DNA of 64,000 bases from Bryobacterales bacterium (GCA_026954325.1 JAIXKK010000183.1:1-64000); one strand, 5' to 3'; shown: positions 53,412 through 62,947, counted from the first letter of the stretch. Made by a program: numbers and translations. Notes: generated from the letters alone by a model not told the origin.

Positions 53412-53876
53412 TCACTGTTTGTCGAGAAGTTCCTCCGCGCGCCAGTAGAGCGTCCGTCCGGGGTTCGCGCCGCGGACGCGGCTCACCATCTCCACCGTGA
53501 CCGGCCCGGCGGATATGCTGAACTGCTTGCGGACATACGACAGCAGGGAAGCAATCTTCGAATCCGGCAGGACCTGTCCGAACCCAGGCATTTCCCGATC
53601 GTATGATTTTCCGTCCACCTGCATGGGGCCGCGGACGCCGTGCAGGACAATGCGGATGAGCCGGTCCTCCGGTCCAGCCACCCACGGCGAGTTGGCTAAA
53701 GACGGAGCGTCACCCATCCCCTGTCCGTCATATTGGTGACAAGCCGCGCAGTAGCTCTGGAAGACAATCCGGCCGGACGCGATGCCGGGGGAGCGAACCT
53801 GCCGCGGAGCGGCGCCACAACCGGCCGGCAGCGGCGCCAGCAGCAAAAGGCAGGTGAGGGAACGAACATGAGTCAC
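53412..53876 (-). CDS. Lipoprotein c-type cytochrome
   Basis: 154 residues from a GTG at 53876. A lipoprotein signal ends in LPAGC (lipobox, near residue 20), so it is anchored to a membrane. The haem motif CAACH and a downstream axial Met in MPGFGQ make a class I cytochrome c. Soluble electron carrier or quinone-oxidase partner; the partner is not seen here. Convergent with the beta-propeller gene. Confidence 0.88.
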   Translation of the reverse strand: MTHVRSLTCLLLLAPLPAGCGAAPRQVRSPGIASGRIVFQSYCAACHQYDGQGMGDAPSLANSPWVAGPEDRLIRIVLHGVRGPMQVDGKSYDREMPGFGQVLPDSKIASLLSYVRKQFSISAGPVTVEMVSRVRGANPGRTLYWRAEELLDKQ

Positions 53877-53888
53877 GTGGGTCAGATT

Positions 53889-54069
53889 TTACCGCGGAGG
53901 AGGCTTGGGCGGGGCGGGCTGGTTCTTGAGCGACTTGCCAATGGCGAGGTCACGTGTGTCATTGATAGCCGTTTCGGTGCGGAGAGCCCGGCCGGTCCAA
54001 TACCTGGGTCAGTGAGAACTCGGCCTGGAGGATGGAGATCTGATAGAGGTAGCCGTACTCGCCTAGGCG
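53889..54069 (-). pseudogene. Remnant of a large conserved protein of unknown function
   Basis: On the minus strand one frame reads RLGEYGYLYQISILQAEFSL then TQVLDRP, and a second frame continues LRTETAINDTRDLAIGKSLK to a stop at 53889. I recall these two motifs (LQAEFSLTQVxDRP and LRTETxINxTRDF) from one widespread bacterial protein of unknown function, where about 70 residues separate them. Here the middle is lost and the frame broken. No intact copy is in the window. The recollection is unverified. Confidence 0.5.
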
Positions 54070-54302
54070 CTGACGAGACTTCGCCTCAGGCCGGCGAGAT
54101 GTATTCCGGGTGAGTCCGCGGCATAGTGGATAATCCGAGAGTTGGCCCTTCACCACCCCATCGGCATCCTTGGGGAAAGACGCTTTCGCGTTCGCTGTCA
54201 CCCTTGACCGGGCAGTTTACGATTCCGTGTGTGGCCTTGGCCGTGGTGTCAGGAATCCCCATGGTGACGGCCGATGCCCTCGCCCGGCCGGGGAGGCGCT
54301 GC
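54070..54302. other. Gap before the histidine kinase, nothing identified
   Basis: With the remnant at 53889-54069 this completes the 426-base stretch between the cytochrome and kinase genes. A minus frame continues upstream of the remnant to 54201 but has no recognisable content. Confidence 0.35.
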
Positions 54303-55943
54303 TCACTGGGAACCCGCGCTTGCGCCCCGTACCAGGAACAAACCGCGCGCCGGTTCCGGCTCTTCCGCCTCCGCGAAGGCCGGCAGATAAAGGCGCACGC
54401 TGGTTCCGCTGCCCGGAATGCTTTGCACCACCACGTTCCCGCCCAACTGCCGCACCACTCCGTAGACCGTGGACAAACCCAGCCCCATCCCTTTGCCCGA
54501 ACGCTTCGTGGTGAAGAACGGTTCGAACATGTGTTGCCGCGTATCGGAGTCCATCCCCCGGCCGGTATCGGAGACCGTGAGAACGACGTAATCACCCGCG
54601 GAAAGCTGTGCAAGACGGCGGGCGGTTGGCGCGTCGAGACCGGCGTTGGCTGTCTCCAATGTGATTTTTCCGCCGGCGGGCATGGCGTCGCGAGCATTCA
54701 CCGCGAGATTCAGAATCGCCTGCTCCAGCCAGCCCGAGTCCGCCTTCACCCGGCTCAGTTCCAGATCGAGGATCGTGCTGATCTGGATCCTGTCCCCCAG
54801 CAACATCTGAAGCATCGGCTTCATTCCGTGAATCAACTCGTTCAGTCCGAAAACGGCGGCCTTCATCGGTTGCTTGCGGCTGAAGGCAAGCAATTGGCTG
54901 GTTAGCGCCGTGGCGCGCTCTCCGGCTTTCTTGATCTCCTCCACGTCGCGCCTCAAAGGATCCTCCGGATGCAGCGTGTGCAGAACGAGTTCACTGTACC
55001 CGTTGATGGAGGTCAGAAGATCGTTGAACTGCTGGGCGATGCCGCCGGCAAGGCGTTCCACCGCTTCCATCGAACCCGCGAATTCTTCGCGATGCGATTC
55101 CGGAATTGGAAACGCCACCACCACCGCCGAACCCGGCTGTTGGTTGCCTGCCCGAAGCGAGGAGACCGCGGTGTACACCGCAATCGTCTCGCCGTCCTTG
55201 GTGCGCCAGGCGGCTTCCCCTTTCTGTTGTCCTCCACCAGCAATCAGGTCAGCGATCGCGATCTGAGTCCGCGGCCATTCCTCCCGCGGCAGTAGTAGTT
55301 CCCAATAATGCCTCCCGCCGGGTTCCGGACCGCGATAGCCCGTCAGTTCCTCGAATGCCTGGTTGTGTTTTACCACCATCCCATCACGGTCCACCACCAG
55401 CACTCCGGCGCCGATGCTGTTGAGAATACCGCCCAGAAATTGAGCATCGCGGGCGTTCTTAGCGGCGTTCTGCCGCTCGGAAAGATCTCGCGCCGCCGCG
55501 TGATAAACCGCGCGGCCATGCTCCGTGGACTCGGTCAGGTGGAAGTGGAGTGGAACGTAAGTGCCGTTCTTCCGCTGTCCCGTGATCTCCACGCCCATTG
55601 CGTTCGGCGTCCGCTGCGGGGCAAGCAGCGATTCCAACCCCCGGCCCGGTTCGGTGAGGCTCGAGGCCGTTGGGATTAAGATGCCGATGCTGCGGCCAAT
55701 GACCTCTTGGGCCCGGTAGCCGAAAGTCTGCTCAGCGGCAGCGTTAAAAGACCGGATGCAGCCTTGTTCGCCGATTGTGAACATGGGATCGGGCGAGCCT
55801 TCTTCCAGCTTTCGAAGGCGCGCTTCCTGTTCCCGTTTTTCCATCTGGAGACGGCGCCCCAGTTGCCTTTGGAGAAATGTGGCGGGCAGGCCGGCGGCGA
55901 TCGCTAACAGAATGCCGACCGTGAAGATGATGGTGATCTCCAT
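54303..55943 (-). CDS. PAS-containing histidine kinase with Gln in place of the phospho-acceptor His
   Basis: 546 residues. One N-terminal membrane helix (about 4-23), a coiled segment, two PAS domains (about 48-155 and 170-285), and a HisKA-HATPase core. The H-box should read LAGGIAHDFNNLL; here it is LAGGIAQQFNDLL with Gln304 at the His position (codon CAG, read on the minus strand). The ATPase half is otherwise intact: NLAVNARDAMP, DTGRGMD, GKGMGLGLST. It may sense without autophosphorylating, or phosphorylate nothing. No response regulator is next to it. Confidence 0.85.
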   Translation of the reverse strand: MEITIIFTVGILLAIAAGLPATFLQRQLGRRLQMEKREQEARLRKLEEGSPDPMFTIGEQGCIRSFNAAAEQTFGYRAQEVIGRSIGILIPTASSLTEPGRGLESLLAPQRTPNAMGVEITGQRKNGTYVPLHFHLTESTEHGRAVYHAAARDLSERQNAAKNARDAQFLGGILNSIGAGVLVVDRDGMVVKHNQAFEELTGYRGPEPGGRHYWELLLPREEWPRTQIAIADLIAGGGQQKGEAAWRTKDGETIAVYTAVSSLRAGNQQPGSAVVVAFPIPESHREEFAGSMEAVERLAGGIAQQFNDLLTSINGYSELVLHTLHPEDPLRRDVEEIKKAGERATALTSQLLAFSRKQPMKAAVFGLNELIHGMKPMLQMLLGDRIQISTILDLELSRVKADSGWLEQAILNLAVNARDAMPAGGKITLETANAGLDAPTARRLAQLSAGDYVVLTVSDTGRGMDSDTRQHMFEPFFTTKRSGKGMGLGLSTVYGVVRQLGGNVVVQSIPGSGTSVRLYLPAFAEAEEPEPARGLFLVRGASAGSQ

Positions 55944-56063
55944 ATACCGTAACTAAGGAAAATACCAAGGAGGAGCGTCTTAAGCTAGATCCCTTAGGGG
56001 AAGTCCGTACTACGTCCTCGTCCGGTACTTTCCTGCTAAGCTGGTCCCGGTACCCAGAGTACC

Positions 56064-56336
56064 TCAATCCCCAACCGCCTGCTTCTTCTTCCTCTGAATC
56101 TCCTGCATCACACTTCCCACCAGGTCCTTGGCGTCGTTGATGCACTTTTGCACAATCTGGATATCCATCGCGGGCTTTCCAGGCTGGCGCGCGCTCTGGC
56201 AATATACGCCGTGCTGGCCTACCATCACCAGGGCATCCGTCAGCAAATCGAGCGTCAATGCGAGCCGTCCGCGCTCGAGCCCCATTTGAAACTCGTAGTT
56301 TTCCAGTTCGTCGCTCTTCTCTTTGAATACGCTCAT
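56064..56336 (-). CDS. Small helical hypothetical protein
   Basis: 90 residues, mostly helical by composition, with a charged C-terminus (QEIQRKKKQAVGD). No signal or membrane segment. Middle block LTLDLLTDALVMVGQHG resembles small coiled proteins. Family not known to me. Same strand as the histidine kinase and 120 bases from it, opposite to the aminotransferase gene. Confidence 0.6.
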   Translation of the reverse strand: MSVFKEKSDELENYEFQMGLERGRLALTLDLLTDALVMVGQHGVYCQSARQPGKPAMDIQIVQKCINDAKDLVGSVMQEIQRKKKQAVGD

Positions 56337-56375
56337 GAGGGATAAAGGGGTTCTCTTTCCATCTTAGAGCCTCGC

Positions 56376-56381
56376 TATGCT
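56376..56381 (+). promoter_or_regulatory. -10-like element before the aminotransferase gene
   Basis: TATGCT stands 6 bases before ATG 56388. The bases between (GGAGTG) could also serve as a poorly spaced ribosome site. Confidence 0.35.
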
Positions 56382-56387
56382 GGAGTG

Positions 56388-57512
56388 ATGCAAATACCTC
56401 AATGGCCGGTGGCGGATGGGCGGGAGCGGGAACTGATCGAAGAGGTGCTTCGAAGCAAGCAGTGGGGCGGATACCACGAAATGGTGGAACGCTTCGAGCA
56501 GCAGTTTGCCGCGTTTCAGCACTGCCTTTATGGAGTCAGCGCAGTCAATGGTTCCATGACGCTCGAGATGCTGCTGTCGAGTCTCGGAATCGGCGCGGGA
56601 GACGAAGTAATCGTACCGGCGATCTCATTCGTCTCCACCGCTACGGCGGTTTCCCGCGTGGGCGCGGCGCCCGTCTTCGTGGACATTGAGACCTACACCT
56701 TCAACATGGATCCGGAACGGGTAGAGGCCGCCATAAGCGCGAAGACCAAAGCCATCCTCGTGGTTCACTTCGGGGGCCCCCTGGCGGACATGGACAGGCT
56801 CCAGGCCATCGCCTCCGCGCACGGACTTCTTCTGCTCGAAGACGCCGCGCACGCGCAGGGCAGTGAATGGAAAGGCCGCCGCGCGGGCAGTCTCGGCCTG
56901 GCATCTTCATTCAGTTTCCAGAACGGGAAGGTGATGACCGCCGGAGAGGGCGGCATGGTGTTGACCGGCGACGAATCACTGGCGGCGGCGATGCGCTCAT
57001 TCGGCAATTGCGGCAGGCGTCCCGGGGCCACGTTCTTTCATCACTTCATTCTCGGAACCAACCTGCGTTTGACGGGCTTGCAGGCGGCCGTGCTGGTGGC
57101 GCAACTGGAGCGGCTTCCGTCGCAGATTGCCGCCCGCGCGCGCAACGCGGCGCTGCTGATGGAAGAGCTCCGGGATCTCGAAGGAATCCACTGGCAGGAC
57201 ATTGACCCGCGTATTACCGCCAATTCCTGGTACCTGCTGCTGGGGCGCATCGATGAGAGAAAGTTCGGCATGAGCCGCGACGAATTCCACTCCATGCTTC
57301 AGGAAGCAGGAGTGCCGTGTACTCCGTTCTATCCCCATACGCTGTACGAAAACCCCGTCTACCGCCACACGCCCTGCCGCGTCGAACCATGCCCCAACGC
57401 CGAGGCGTGCATTCGCGATGCCTTCTGGCTGCCCCACTATCTCCTCCTGGGAGAGGAAGAACTCATGCGCGAGGTTGCGGCGGCCATCCGCCGCGCTATT
57501 GTAAGGAGATGA
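56388..57512 (+). CDS. DegT/DnrJ/EryC1/StrS-family aminotransferase
   Basis: 374 residues. PLP-binding Lys181 lies in SFQNGKVMTAGEGGM, and the other landmarks of the fold are present (GSMTLEMLL, DEVIVPAISFVSTA, LLLEDAAHAQG). Family members add amino groups to keto sugars for surface polysaccharide or secondary metabolites. The exact sugar is unknown. A GTG three bases before the ATG is an alternative start. Its stop overlaps the next start (ATGA). Confidence 0.88.
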   Translation: MQIPQWPVADGRERELIEEVLRSKQWGGYHEMVERFEQQFAAFQHCLYGVSAVNGSMTLEMLLSSLGIGAGDEVIVPAISFVSTATAVSRVGAAPVFVDIETYTFNMDPERVEAAISAKTKAILVVHFGGPLADMDRLQAIASAHGLLLLEDAAHAQGSEWKGRRAGSLGLASSFSFQNGKVMTAGEGGMVLTGDESLAAAMRSFGNCGRRPGATFFHHFILGTNLRLTGLQAAVLVAQLERLPSQIAARARNAALLMEELRDLEGIHWQDIDPRITANSWYLLLGRIDERKFGMSRDEFHSMLQEAGVPCTPFYPHTLYENPVYRHTPCRVEPCPNAEACIRDAFWLPHYLLLGEEELMREVAAAIRRAIVRR

Positions 57513-59506
57513 CTTTCCGCTATCTGCTGGCTTTCGCCATCGCCTGGCAGGCCTCGGCGCAGTCCGGGAGATTGCAGAGCAGTGATCAATACAAGCTGCG
57601 CTCCGTGGGGACGGTGCGGTTCTCGCCCGATGGCGCGCGCATTGCCTACACGGTCTCCTACAACGATGGGCCTGGCAGGCCGTATTCGAAGATCGGGATC
57701 CTCACTTTGGCCGGCGGCGCGCACGTTCAGATCAGCGGCGGTTCGTCGTCGAATCCGGTATGGTCTCCGGACAGCCGCAAGATCGCCTACGAGGGTGAAG
57801 TTGGAGGCAAGACCGGCTTGGTGGTGGCCAGTGCCGATGGGTCGAACCCACGGTTCTATTCAAAAATGGAGGGCACTAACGCGCCACTGACGTTCACCGG
57901 CGCAAGCATCGTCTGGTCTCCCGATAGCAGGCAGATCGCCTTCGTCGACGCCCGCCCCGGGCCGGAAACGCAGGAGGCTTCCGGTGATCCGGTGGTTATC
58001 ACCCGCTACCTCTACAAGCCCAACTTTTCCGAAGGCAACACACGGTTCAACGACAACAAGCGGCTCCACATTTTCCTGGCGGACGTATCAAGCGGGGCCA
58101 TCCGCCAGCTCACCGATGGCCCGTTCTATGAGCACTCCCTCGACTGGTCGCCGGACGGCCGGGAGATCCTGTTCGTCTCCAACCGGGAACCGGACAGCGA
58201 GCAGTTTTTCAACGACGACATCTGGACCGTGCGGCCGGCCGACGGCGGGATTCGCCGTGTGACCGCCACGGAGTATGCCGAGTATCAGCCGCGCTGGTCT
58301 CCCGACGGAAAGCGGATCGCCTACCTCGGCGCCCGCCGCGGGCTCACTGATCTCGAAACCACCATGGAAGATACCCACGTGTGGGTAATGAATGCCGATG
58401 GCGGCGCGAGAACGGAGATCGGCAAGACCGTGGACAACCGGCAGGGAGAGCCGGAATGGTCCCCCGATGGGCAAAGCCTCTACTTCACGGTGCTGGAGCG
58501 CGGAAACGTTCGTCTGTACAGCTTGCCCCTCCACGGCGGAGCCGCTCACCCCGTGGTTGCCGAAAAAGGACAGGTGGGTTCCTGGTCCGTGGCGAAGGGC
58601 AACCGCGTCGCCTACGGATTCAGCAGCCCTCGTGACCTTGCCGAGCTATATCTGCTCGAAGCCGGCGGCACGAAGCAACTGACCCGATTGAATGACGCGG
58701 TTCTCGGCGGGAAGACGATTGCCGAAGTGGAAGCCTTCACTTTTGTCAGCAACGATTTCAAGTACGAAGTGGAGGCGTTTCTCACCTTGCCGCTCGGCCG
58801 CTCGGCCGCTTCGAGGCATCCGCTGATCGTCAATATCCACGGCGGTCCCCACGCGCAGCAGGGTCCGGCGTTCAATCTCAAGAACCAGGTCTATGCGGGC
58901 CTGGGCTGGGCTTCCCTGATGGTGAACTACCGGGGAAGCACGGGTTACGGCCAGAAGTTCGCCGACGCGGTGTTCGGCGATCAGAACGGAAACGAAGGGC
59001 AGGACGTGCTCTACGCCGTGAATGCCGCCATCCGCCGCAATCCCTGGATTGACCGCGAACGCATGGGGATCGAAGGCGGCAGCTACGGCGGGCAGTTGAG
59101 CGCCTGGCTGGTGACGCAGACCAACATCTTCAAAGCCGCTATTCCGCTTGCCCCCATCATCAACCTGGTGAGCTATAACTACATGACGTACTACAACATG
59201 TACGAGCAGATGGAGTTCGGCATCTTCCCGCACCAGGGCGATCTGATGGACGAGATGTGGAGGCGCTCCTCGCTGCGCAAGGTGGCGCAGGTGAAGACGC
59301 CGGTAATGCTGCTGCATGGCGAAAACGACAACGATGTCCCCATTGCCGAATCGGAGCAGTTCTATATTGCCCTCAAGGATGCGGGCGTCGAAACGGTGAT
59401 GGTGCGCTACCCGCGGGAAGGCCACGGACTGCGGGAGACTAAGCACGTGGTGGATTCCATCGGCCGGTCCATTGAATGGTACCGGAAACATTTCCCAAAC
59501 CCATGA
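57509..59506 (+). CDS. Secreted prolyl-oligopeptidase-like S9 peptidase
   Basis: 665 residues, signal peptide of about 17 residues, an N-terminal TolB-like/WD beta-propeller with WSPDSR and WSPDGK repeats, then the alpha/beta-hydrolase domain. Catalytic Ser near 525 (GGSYGG), Asp near 609 (ENDNDVP) and His near 639 (EGHGL). S9 enzymes cleave short peptides after Pro or acyl-amino acids. The ATG at 57509 overlaps the aminotransferase stop; AAGGAG directly precedes it, which is unusually close. Confidence 0.9.
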   Translation: MTFRYLLAFAIAWQASAQSGRLQSSDQYKLRSVGTVRFSPDGARIAYTVSYNDGPGRPYSKIGILTLAGGAHVQISGGSSSNPVWSPDSRKIAYEGEVGGKTGLVVASADGSNPRFYSKMEGTNAPLTFTGASIVWSPDSRQIAFVDARPGPETQEASGDPVVITRYLYKPNFSEGNTRFNDNKRLHIFLADVSSGAIRQLTDGPFYEHSLDWSPDGREILFVSNREPDSEQFFNDDIWTVRPADGGIRRVTATEYAEYQPRWSPDGKRIAYLGARRGLTDLETTMEDTHVWVMNADGGARTEIGKTVDNRQGEPEWSPDGQSLYFTVLERGNVRLYSLPLHGGAAHPVVAEKGQVGSWSVAKGNRVAYGFSSPRDLAELYLLEAGGTKQLTRLNDAVLGGKTIAEVEAFTFVSNDFKYEVEAFLTLPLGRSAASRHPLIVNIHGGPHAQQGPAFNLKNQVYAGLGWASLMVNYRGSTGYGQKFADAVFGDQNGNEGQDVLYAVNAAIRRNPWIDRERMGIEGGSYGGQLSAWLVTQTNIFKAAIPLAPIINLVSYNYMTYYNMYEQMEFGIFPHQGDLMDEMWRRSSLRKVAQVKTPVMLLHGENDNDVPIAESEQFYIALKDAGVETVMVRYPREGHGLRETKHVVDSIGRSIEWYRKHFPNP

Positions 59507-60189
59507 AACATTTATTTCTATTTATGCTTTTCGCCGCCGTTTTGTCCGCCCAGCAAGCGGACGTCATCAAGAGCAAGTTCTCCAAACAGGACTTCGAATT
59601 GACGGCCGATCCCGGAGCGCCGCAGTGGAAGTCCGTCAAACCCGTAATCATCTCCAATGACCGTTTCGGCAAGCCCGTGGCGGGCCATCGCACGGAAGTC
59701 CGCGCGCGATGGACGAAGGACAACCTCTACTTCCTGTTCGTATGCCCCTATCAGGCTTTGTACATGAAGCCGTCCCCTTCCACCACCACGGAGACGAACA
59801 ATCTGTGGGATTGGGACGTCGCCGAAGTCTTCATCGGCTCCGACTTCAACGACATTCACCTCTACAAGGAATTCGAAATGTCGCCGCAGGGCGAATGGGT
59901 GGATCTTGACATCCATCACAAGGAACCCCGCATCCGCGCCGACATCCACTGGGATTCCGGGTTCAAGGTAAAGGCGCGCATTGATGAGGCCAAGAAGATC
60001 TGGTACGGGGAGTTGAAAATTCCGGTCTCCTCCGTCGACAGCAGACCGGCCAAGGCGGGTAACCGGATGCGCATCAACCTCTACCGCATCCAGGGGCCGG
60101 AGCCGCGCGTCTACCTCGCCTGGAGGCCGGTGAACAATCCCTCCTATCACACACCCTCGGCGTTCGGAGAGATGATTCTGGAGAAATAG
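59503..60189 (+). CDS. Secreted CBM9-like carbohydrate-binding protein
   Basis: 228 residues with a short signal (MKHLFLFMLFAAVLSA). The remainder matches the carbohydrate-binding family 9-like fold, with motif WDWDVAEVFIGSDF and aromatic-rich strands. It may bind reducing-end sugars or act as a sensor for one. No catalytic residues are expected. It overlaps the S9 stop by 4 bases and the phosphohexomutase start by one base (TAGTG). Confidence 0.8.
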   Translation: MKHLFLFMLFAAVLSAQQADVIKSKFSKQDFELTADPGAPQWKSVKPVIISNDRFGKPVAGHRTEVRARWTKDNLYFLFVCPYQALYMKPSPSTTTETNNLWDWDVAEVFIGSDFNDIHLYKEFEMSPQGEWVDLDIHHKEPRIRADIHWDSGFKVKARIDEAKKIWYGELKIPVSSVDSRPAKAGNRMRINLYRIQGPEPRVYLAWRPVNNPSYHTPSAFGEMILEK

Positions 60190-61553
60190 TGCATCTGCAA
60201 AGGCAGCTTCGCATCTCCCATGTGGGTCTGCGCGGGATCGTGGGTTTCGGGCTGGACGCGTCCCACGTGCTCGATTTCGCCGCCGCATTCGGAACATTTC
60301 TCGAGCCCGGGCCGGTGATCATCGGCCGCGACCCGCGCTCGAGCGGCGTGATGATGCGCGAGGGCGTGATCGCCTCCCTCCTGGCGACGGGCCATGACGT
60401 GGTGGATCTTGGGATTGTATCGACGCCCGTCATCCAGCACGCCATCCTGCGCCGCGACGCCGCCGGCGGCATCTCCATCGGAGCCAGCCACAATTCCGCC
60501 GAATGGAATGCCCTGAAGTTCTTCGCGGCGCGAGGCACCTATCTTTCGACGGCGGAGGCTTCCGAACTCCTCGATATCTACCACCTGCGCAAGTTCCGCT
60601 TTGTGGACTATACGGGCCTGGGCAAGCTGAAATCCGCGCCCGAAGCCGTGGACAAATACCTGGATGATCTTGCCGCCGCCTTCGACCTTGCATCGCTGCG
60701 CCGGTTCCGCGTGCTGGTGGATTGCTGCAATGGCACATCCTCGCTGATCCTGCGGCGGATGCAGGAACGCTTCGGGTTGGAGTTCATCCTCATCAACCAG
60801 CAGGTGGAAGGCGTGGCGTTCGCCCATGAACCGTCCATCAACCGCAAGACAGTGTCGCTGCAACTGGCCCCGCTGATGAAGCCCCTCCGCGCCGATGCCG
60901 GTTTTCTGTTCGACATCGATTCGGACCGCGTGGCCGTGGCGGGCGAGGACGGCGAGGCGGTGTCCGAGGAGATTGTGCTTCCGATGATCGCGGACTATCT
61001 GCTCCCGCGCGGCGAGGGAAAGTTGGTGATCACCAACCTTTCCACAACCGCGCTGGTGGATGAGGTGGCTTCCTGGCATGGCGGCAGGGTGGTGCGCGTG
61101 CCGGTGGGGCGTCAGGCGGCCATGGATGCTCTCTCCACCTATCGCGCCGGCCAGATCGCCGTGGCGGGGGAAGGCACCGGAGCCGTGATGATGCCGCGGT
61201 TCCGCTTCGTCTATGACGGAATCGCCAGCATGCTCGCCATTCTTTCGTTGATGAAAGAGCGCGGCCAGCGGCTTTCGGCAATCGCCGGCGGCTATCCGCC
61301 GTTTTCCATTCTCAAGGAGGAAGTCCCGCTGGTTTCCCAGCGCGTGCCGATGCTGATGATGGAATTGAAGAAGCAGTACGCTGACGGCATTGCCGACATG
61401 CGGGACGGACTGCGCGTCAGTTGGCCGGACCGCTGGTTTCATGTGCGCGTCAGCCAGACCGAACCGGTCGTCCGCGTCATCTGCGAGCAGAAGGGCGAGC
61501 CTCCCACGGCGCTGTTCGACTCCCTGATGGATGTGGTGAGGAGCATGGCCTGA
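60189..61553 (+). CDS. Alpha-D-phosphohexomutase, first of a tandem pair
   Basis: 454 residues from a GTG that overlaps the previous stop. The phosphohexomutase landmarks are present in altered form: active-site loop GASHNS (usually TASHNP), metal loop DIDSDR, sugar loop GEGTG and phosphate loop RVSQTEP. The catalytic Ser is conserved. It is closer to phosphoglucosamine/phosphomannomutases than to phosphoglucomutase. Its stop overlaps the start of the second mutase (TGATG). Confidence 0.85.
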   Translation: MHLQRQLRISHVGLRGIVGFGLDASHVLDFAAAFGTFLEPGPVIIGRDPRSSGVMMREGVIASLLATGHDVVDLGIVSTPVIQHAILRRDAAGGISIGASHNSAEWNALKFFAARGTYLSTAEASELLDIYHLRKFRFVDYTGLGKLKSAPEAVDKYLDDLAAAFDLASLRRFRVLVDCCNGTSSLILRRMQERFGLEFILINQQVEGVAFAHEPSINRKTVSLQLAPLMKPLRADAGFLFDIDSDRVAVAGEDGEAVSEEIVLPMIADYLLPRGEGKLVITNLSTTALVDEVASWHGGRVVRVPVGRQAAMDALSTYRAGQIAVAGEGTGAVMMPRFRFVYDGIASMLAILSLMKERGQRLSAIAGGYPPFSILKEEVPLVSQRVPMLMMELKKQYADGIADMRDGLRVSWPDRWFHVRVSQTEPVVRVICEQKGEPPTALFDSLMDVVRSMA

Positions 61554-62905
61554 TGAGAGAGCACCGGCTGAAAGTTGGCGTATCCGGTATTCGCGGCGTC
61601 GTGGGGGAGTTTCTCACCCCGGCCCTGGCATGCTCTTATGCGCAGGCGTTCGGCACCTTTGTCGGAAAAGGCCGCGTCGTGCTGGGGCGCGATACGCGCG
61701 CCAGTGGAGAGATGTTGAAGCATGCGGTAGCCTGCGGCTTGCTCGCCACCGGCTGTGAAGTGGTGGATGTCGGCATTCAACCCACTCCCACCATTCAGAT
61801 CTACATCGGCGCCACGCGCGCGCGCGGCGGCATCTCCGTCACCGCTTCGCACAATCCGCCCGAGTACAACGCGTTGAAGCTCTTCAATCACGAGGGCCTC
61901 TTCTTCAATCACTACGAGCGGCGCGAACTGCTCGACATCTTCTACGAAAGCGAATTCCGCACGGCCACGAACGAAGAGATGCTCGGCGTCTACCGCGACT
62001 ACGAGACGCCCATGAACATGCATGTGGGACGCATTCTGCGTCATGTGGATGCCGCGCGGCTGAAGGCCCGCCGGTTCCGCGTCGCCCTCGACGGCGTGAA
62101 TGGAGCCGGGTCCGTGCTCAGTTGCCGGTTCCTTGAAAAGGACCTCGGCTGCGATCTGCGGGCCATCAGCGTGGATCCCGCCAAGCCGTTCCCGCGCGAA
62201 GCCGAGCCGCGCCCGGATACGCTCGGAGATTTGCAGGAACTCGTGCGCCGCGAACGCGCCGAGATCGGGTTCGGCCAGGACCCGGATGGCGACCGCCTCG
62301 CCGTCGTCGATGAACAGGGACACGTGCTCGACAACGATGATGTGCTTGCCCTGGCCGTGGACGCCATCCTCACCGCGATGCCGGGAGATGTCGTGGTGAA
62401 CCTCACCACCTCGTCCGTGATCGATGACATCGCCCTGATGCATGGCCGGAAGTGCTACCGCACGCCGGTGGGAGAAGCCAACGTCGTCGAAATGATGCAG
62501 GCCACCAGGTCCGTCATCGGCGGAGAAGGCTCCAACGGAGGCATCATCTTCCCCGCCGTTCAATACTGCCGCGACAGCTACACCGGAATGGCCGTTCTGC
62601 TCGATCTCATGGAGCGAACCGGGAAGACCGTCTCCGAACTCGCTGCCCGCCTGCCGCGCTACTACCGCCGCTCCGGTAAAGTGGCGTTCGAACACGGGCG
62701 GCTGGGACCGCTGATGCAGGCCCTCGAGGACAGCTTCCCCGATGCGCGGATGGATCGCACCGACGGTCTGAAGCTGATTCTCCCCCAGGCATGGATTCAC
62801 GTCCGGGCCTCGAACACGGAACCGCTGCTGCGGGTGGCAATCGAGGCGAAGGCGGAGCAGCAGGTAGAGGAGTTGTACGGTTCCGTGCGGGAGTTGTTGG
62901 GGTAG
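61553..62905 (+). CDS. Alpha-D-phosphohexomutase, second of a tandem pair (canonical motifs)
   Basis: 450 residues from ATG 61553. Canonical motifs: TASHNP with the catalytic Ser, DPDGDR metal loop, GEGSN sugar loop and RASNTEP phosphate loop. Like its neighbour it fits the phosphomannomutase/phosphoglucosamine-mutase group and would interconvert hexose-1- and 6-phosphates for nucleotide-sugar synthesis. The pair shares the start form VGxxGIRGVVG. Together with the DegT gene it suggests supply of activated sugars. Confidence 0.9.
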   Translation: MREHRLKVGVSGIRGVVGEFLTPALACSYAQAFGTFVGKGRVVLGRDTRASGEMLKHAVACGLLATGCEVVDVGIQPTPTIQIYIGATRARGGISVTASHNPPEYNALKLFNHEGLFFNHYERRELLDIFYESEFRTATNEEMLGVYRDYETPMNMHVGRILRHVDAARLKARRFRVALDGVNGAGSVLSCRFLEKDLGCDLRAISVDPAKPFPREAEPRPDTLGDLQELVRRERAEIGFGQDPDGDRLAVVDEQGHVLDNDDVLALAVDAILTAMPGDVVVNLTTSSVIDDIALMHGRKCYRTPVGEANVVEMMQATRSVIGGEGSNGGIIFPAVQYCRDSYTGMAVLLDLMERTGKTVSELAARLPRYYRRSGKVAFEHGRLGPLMQALEDSFPDARMDRTDGLKLILPQAWIHVRASNTEPLLRVAIEAKAEQQVEELYGSVRELLG

Positions 62906-62947
62906 TGGCTGGACTTGACTACCGGCAGCTTGAATCCACAAGCCGGC

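Noticed and set aside
61439..62941. A 500-codon minus-strand frame opposite the second phosphohexomutase
   Set aside because: Antisense shadow; the plus-strand gene has every expected motif.
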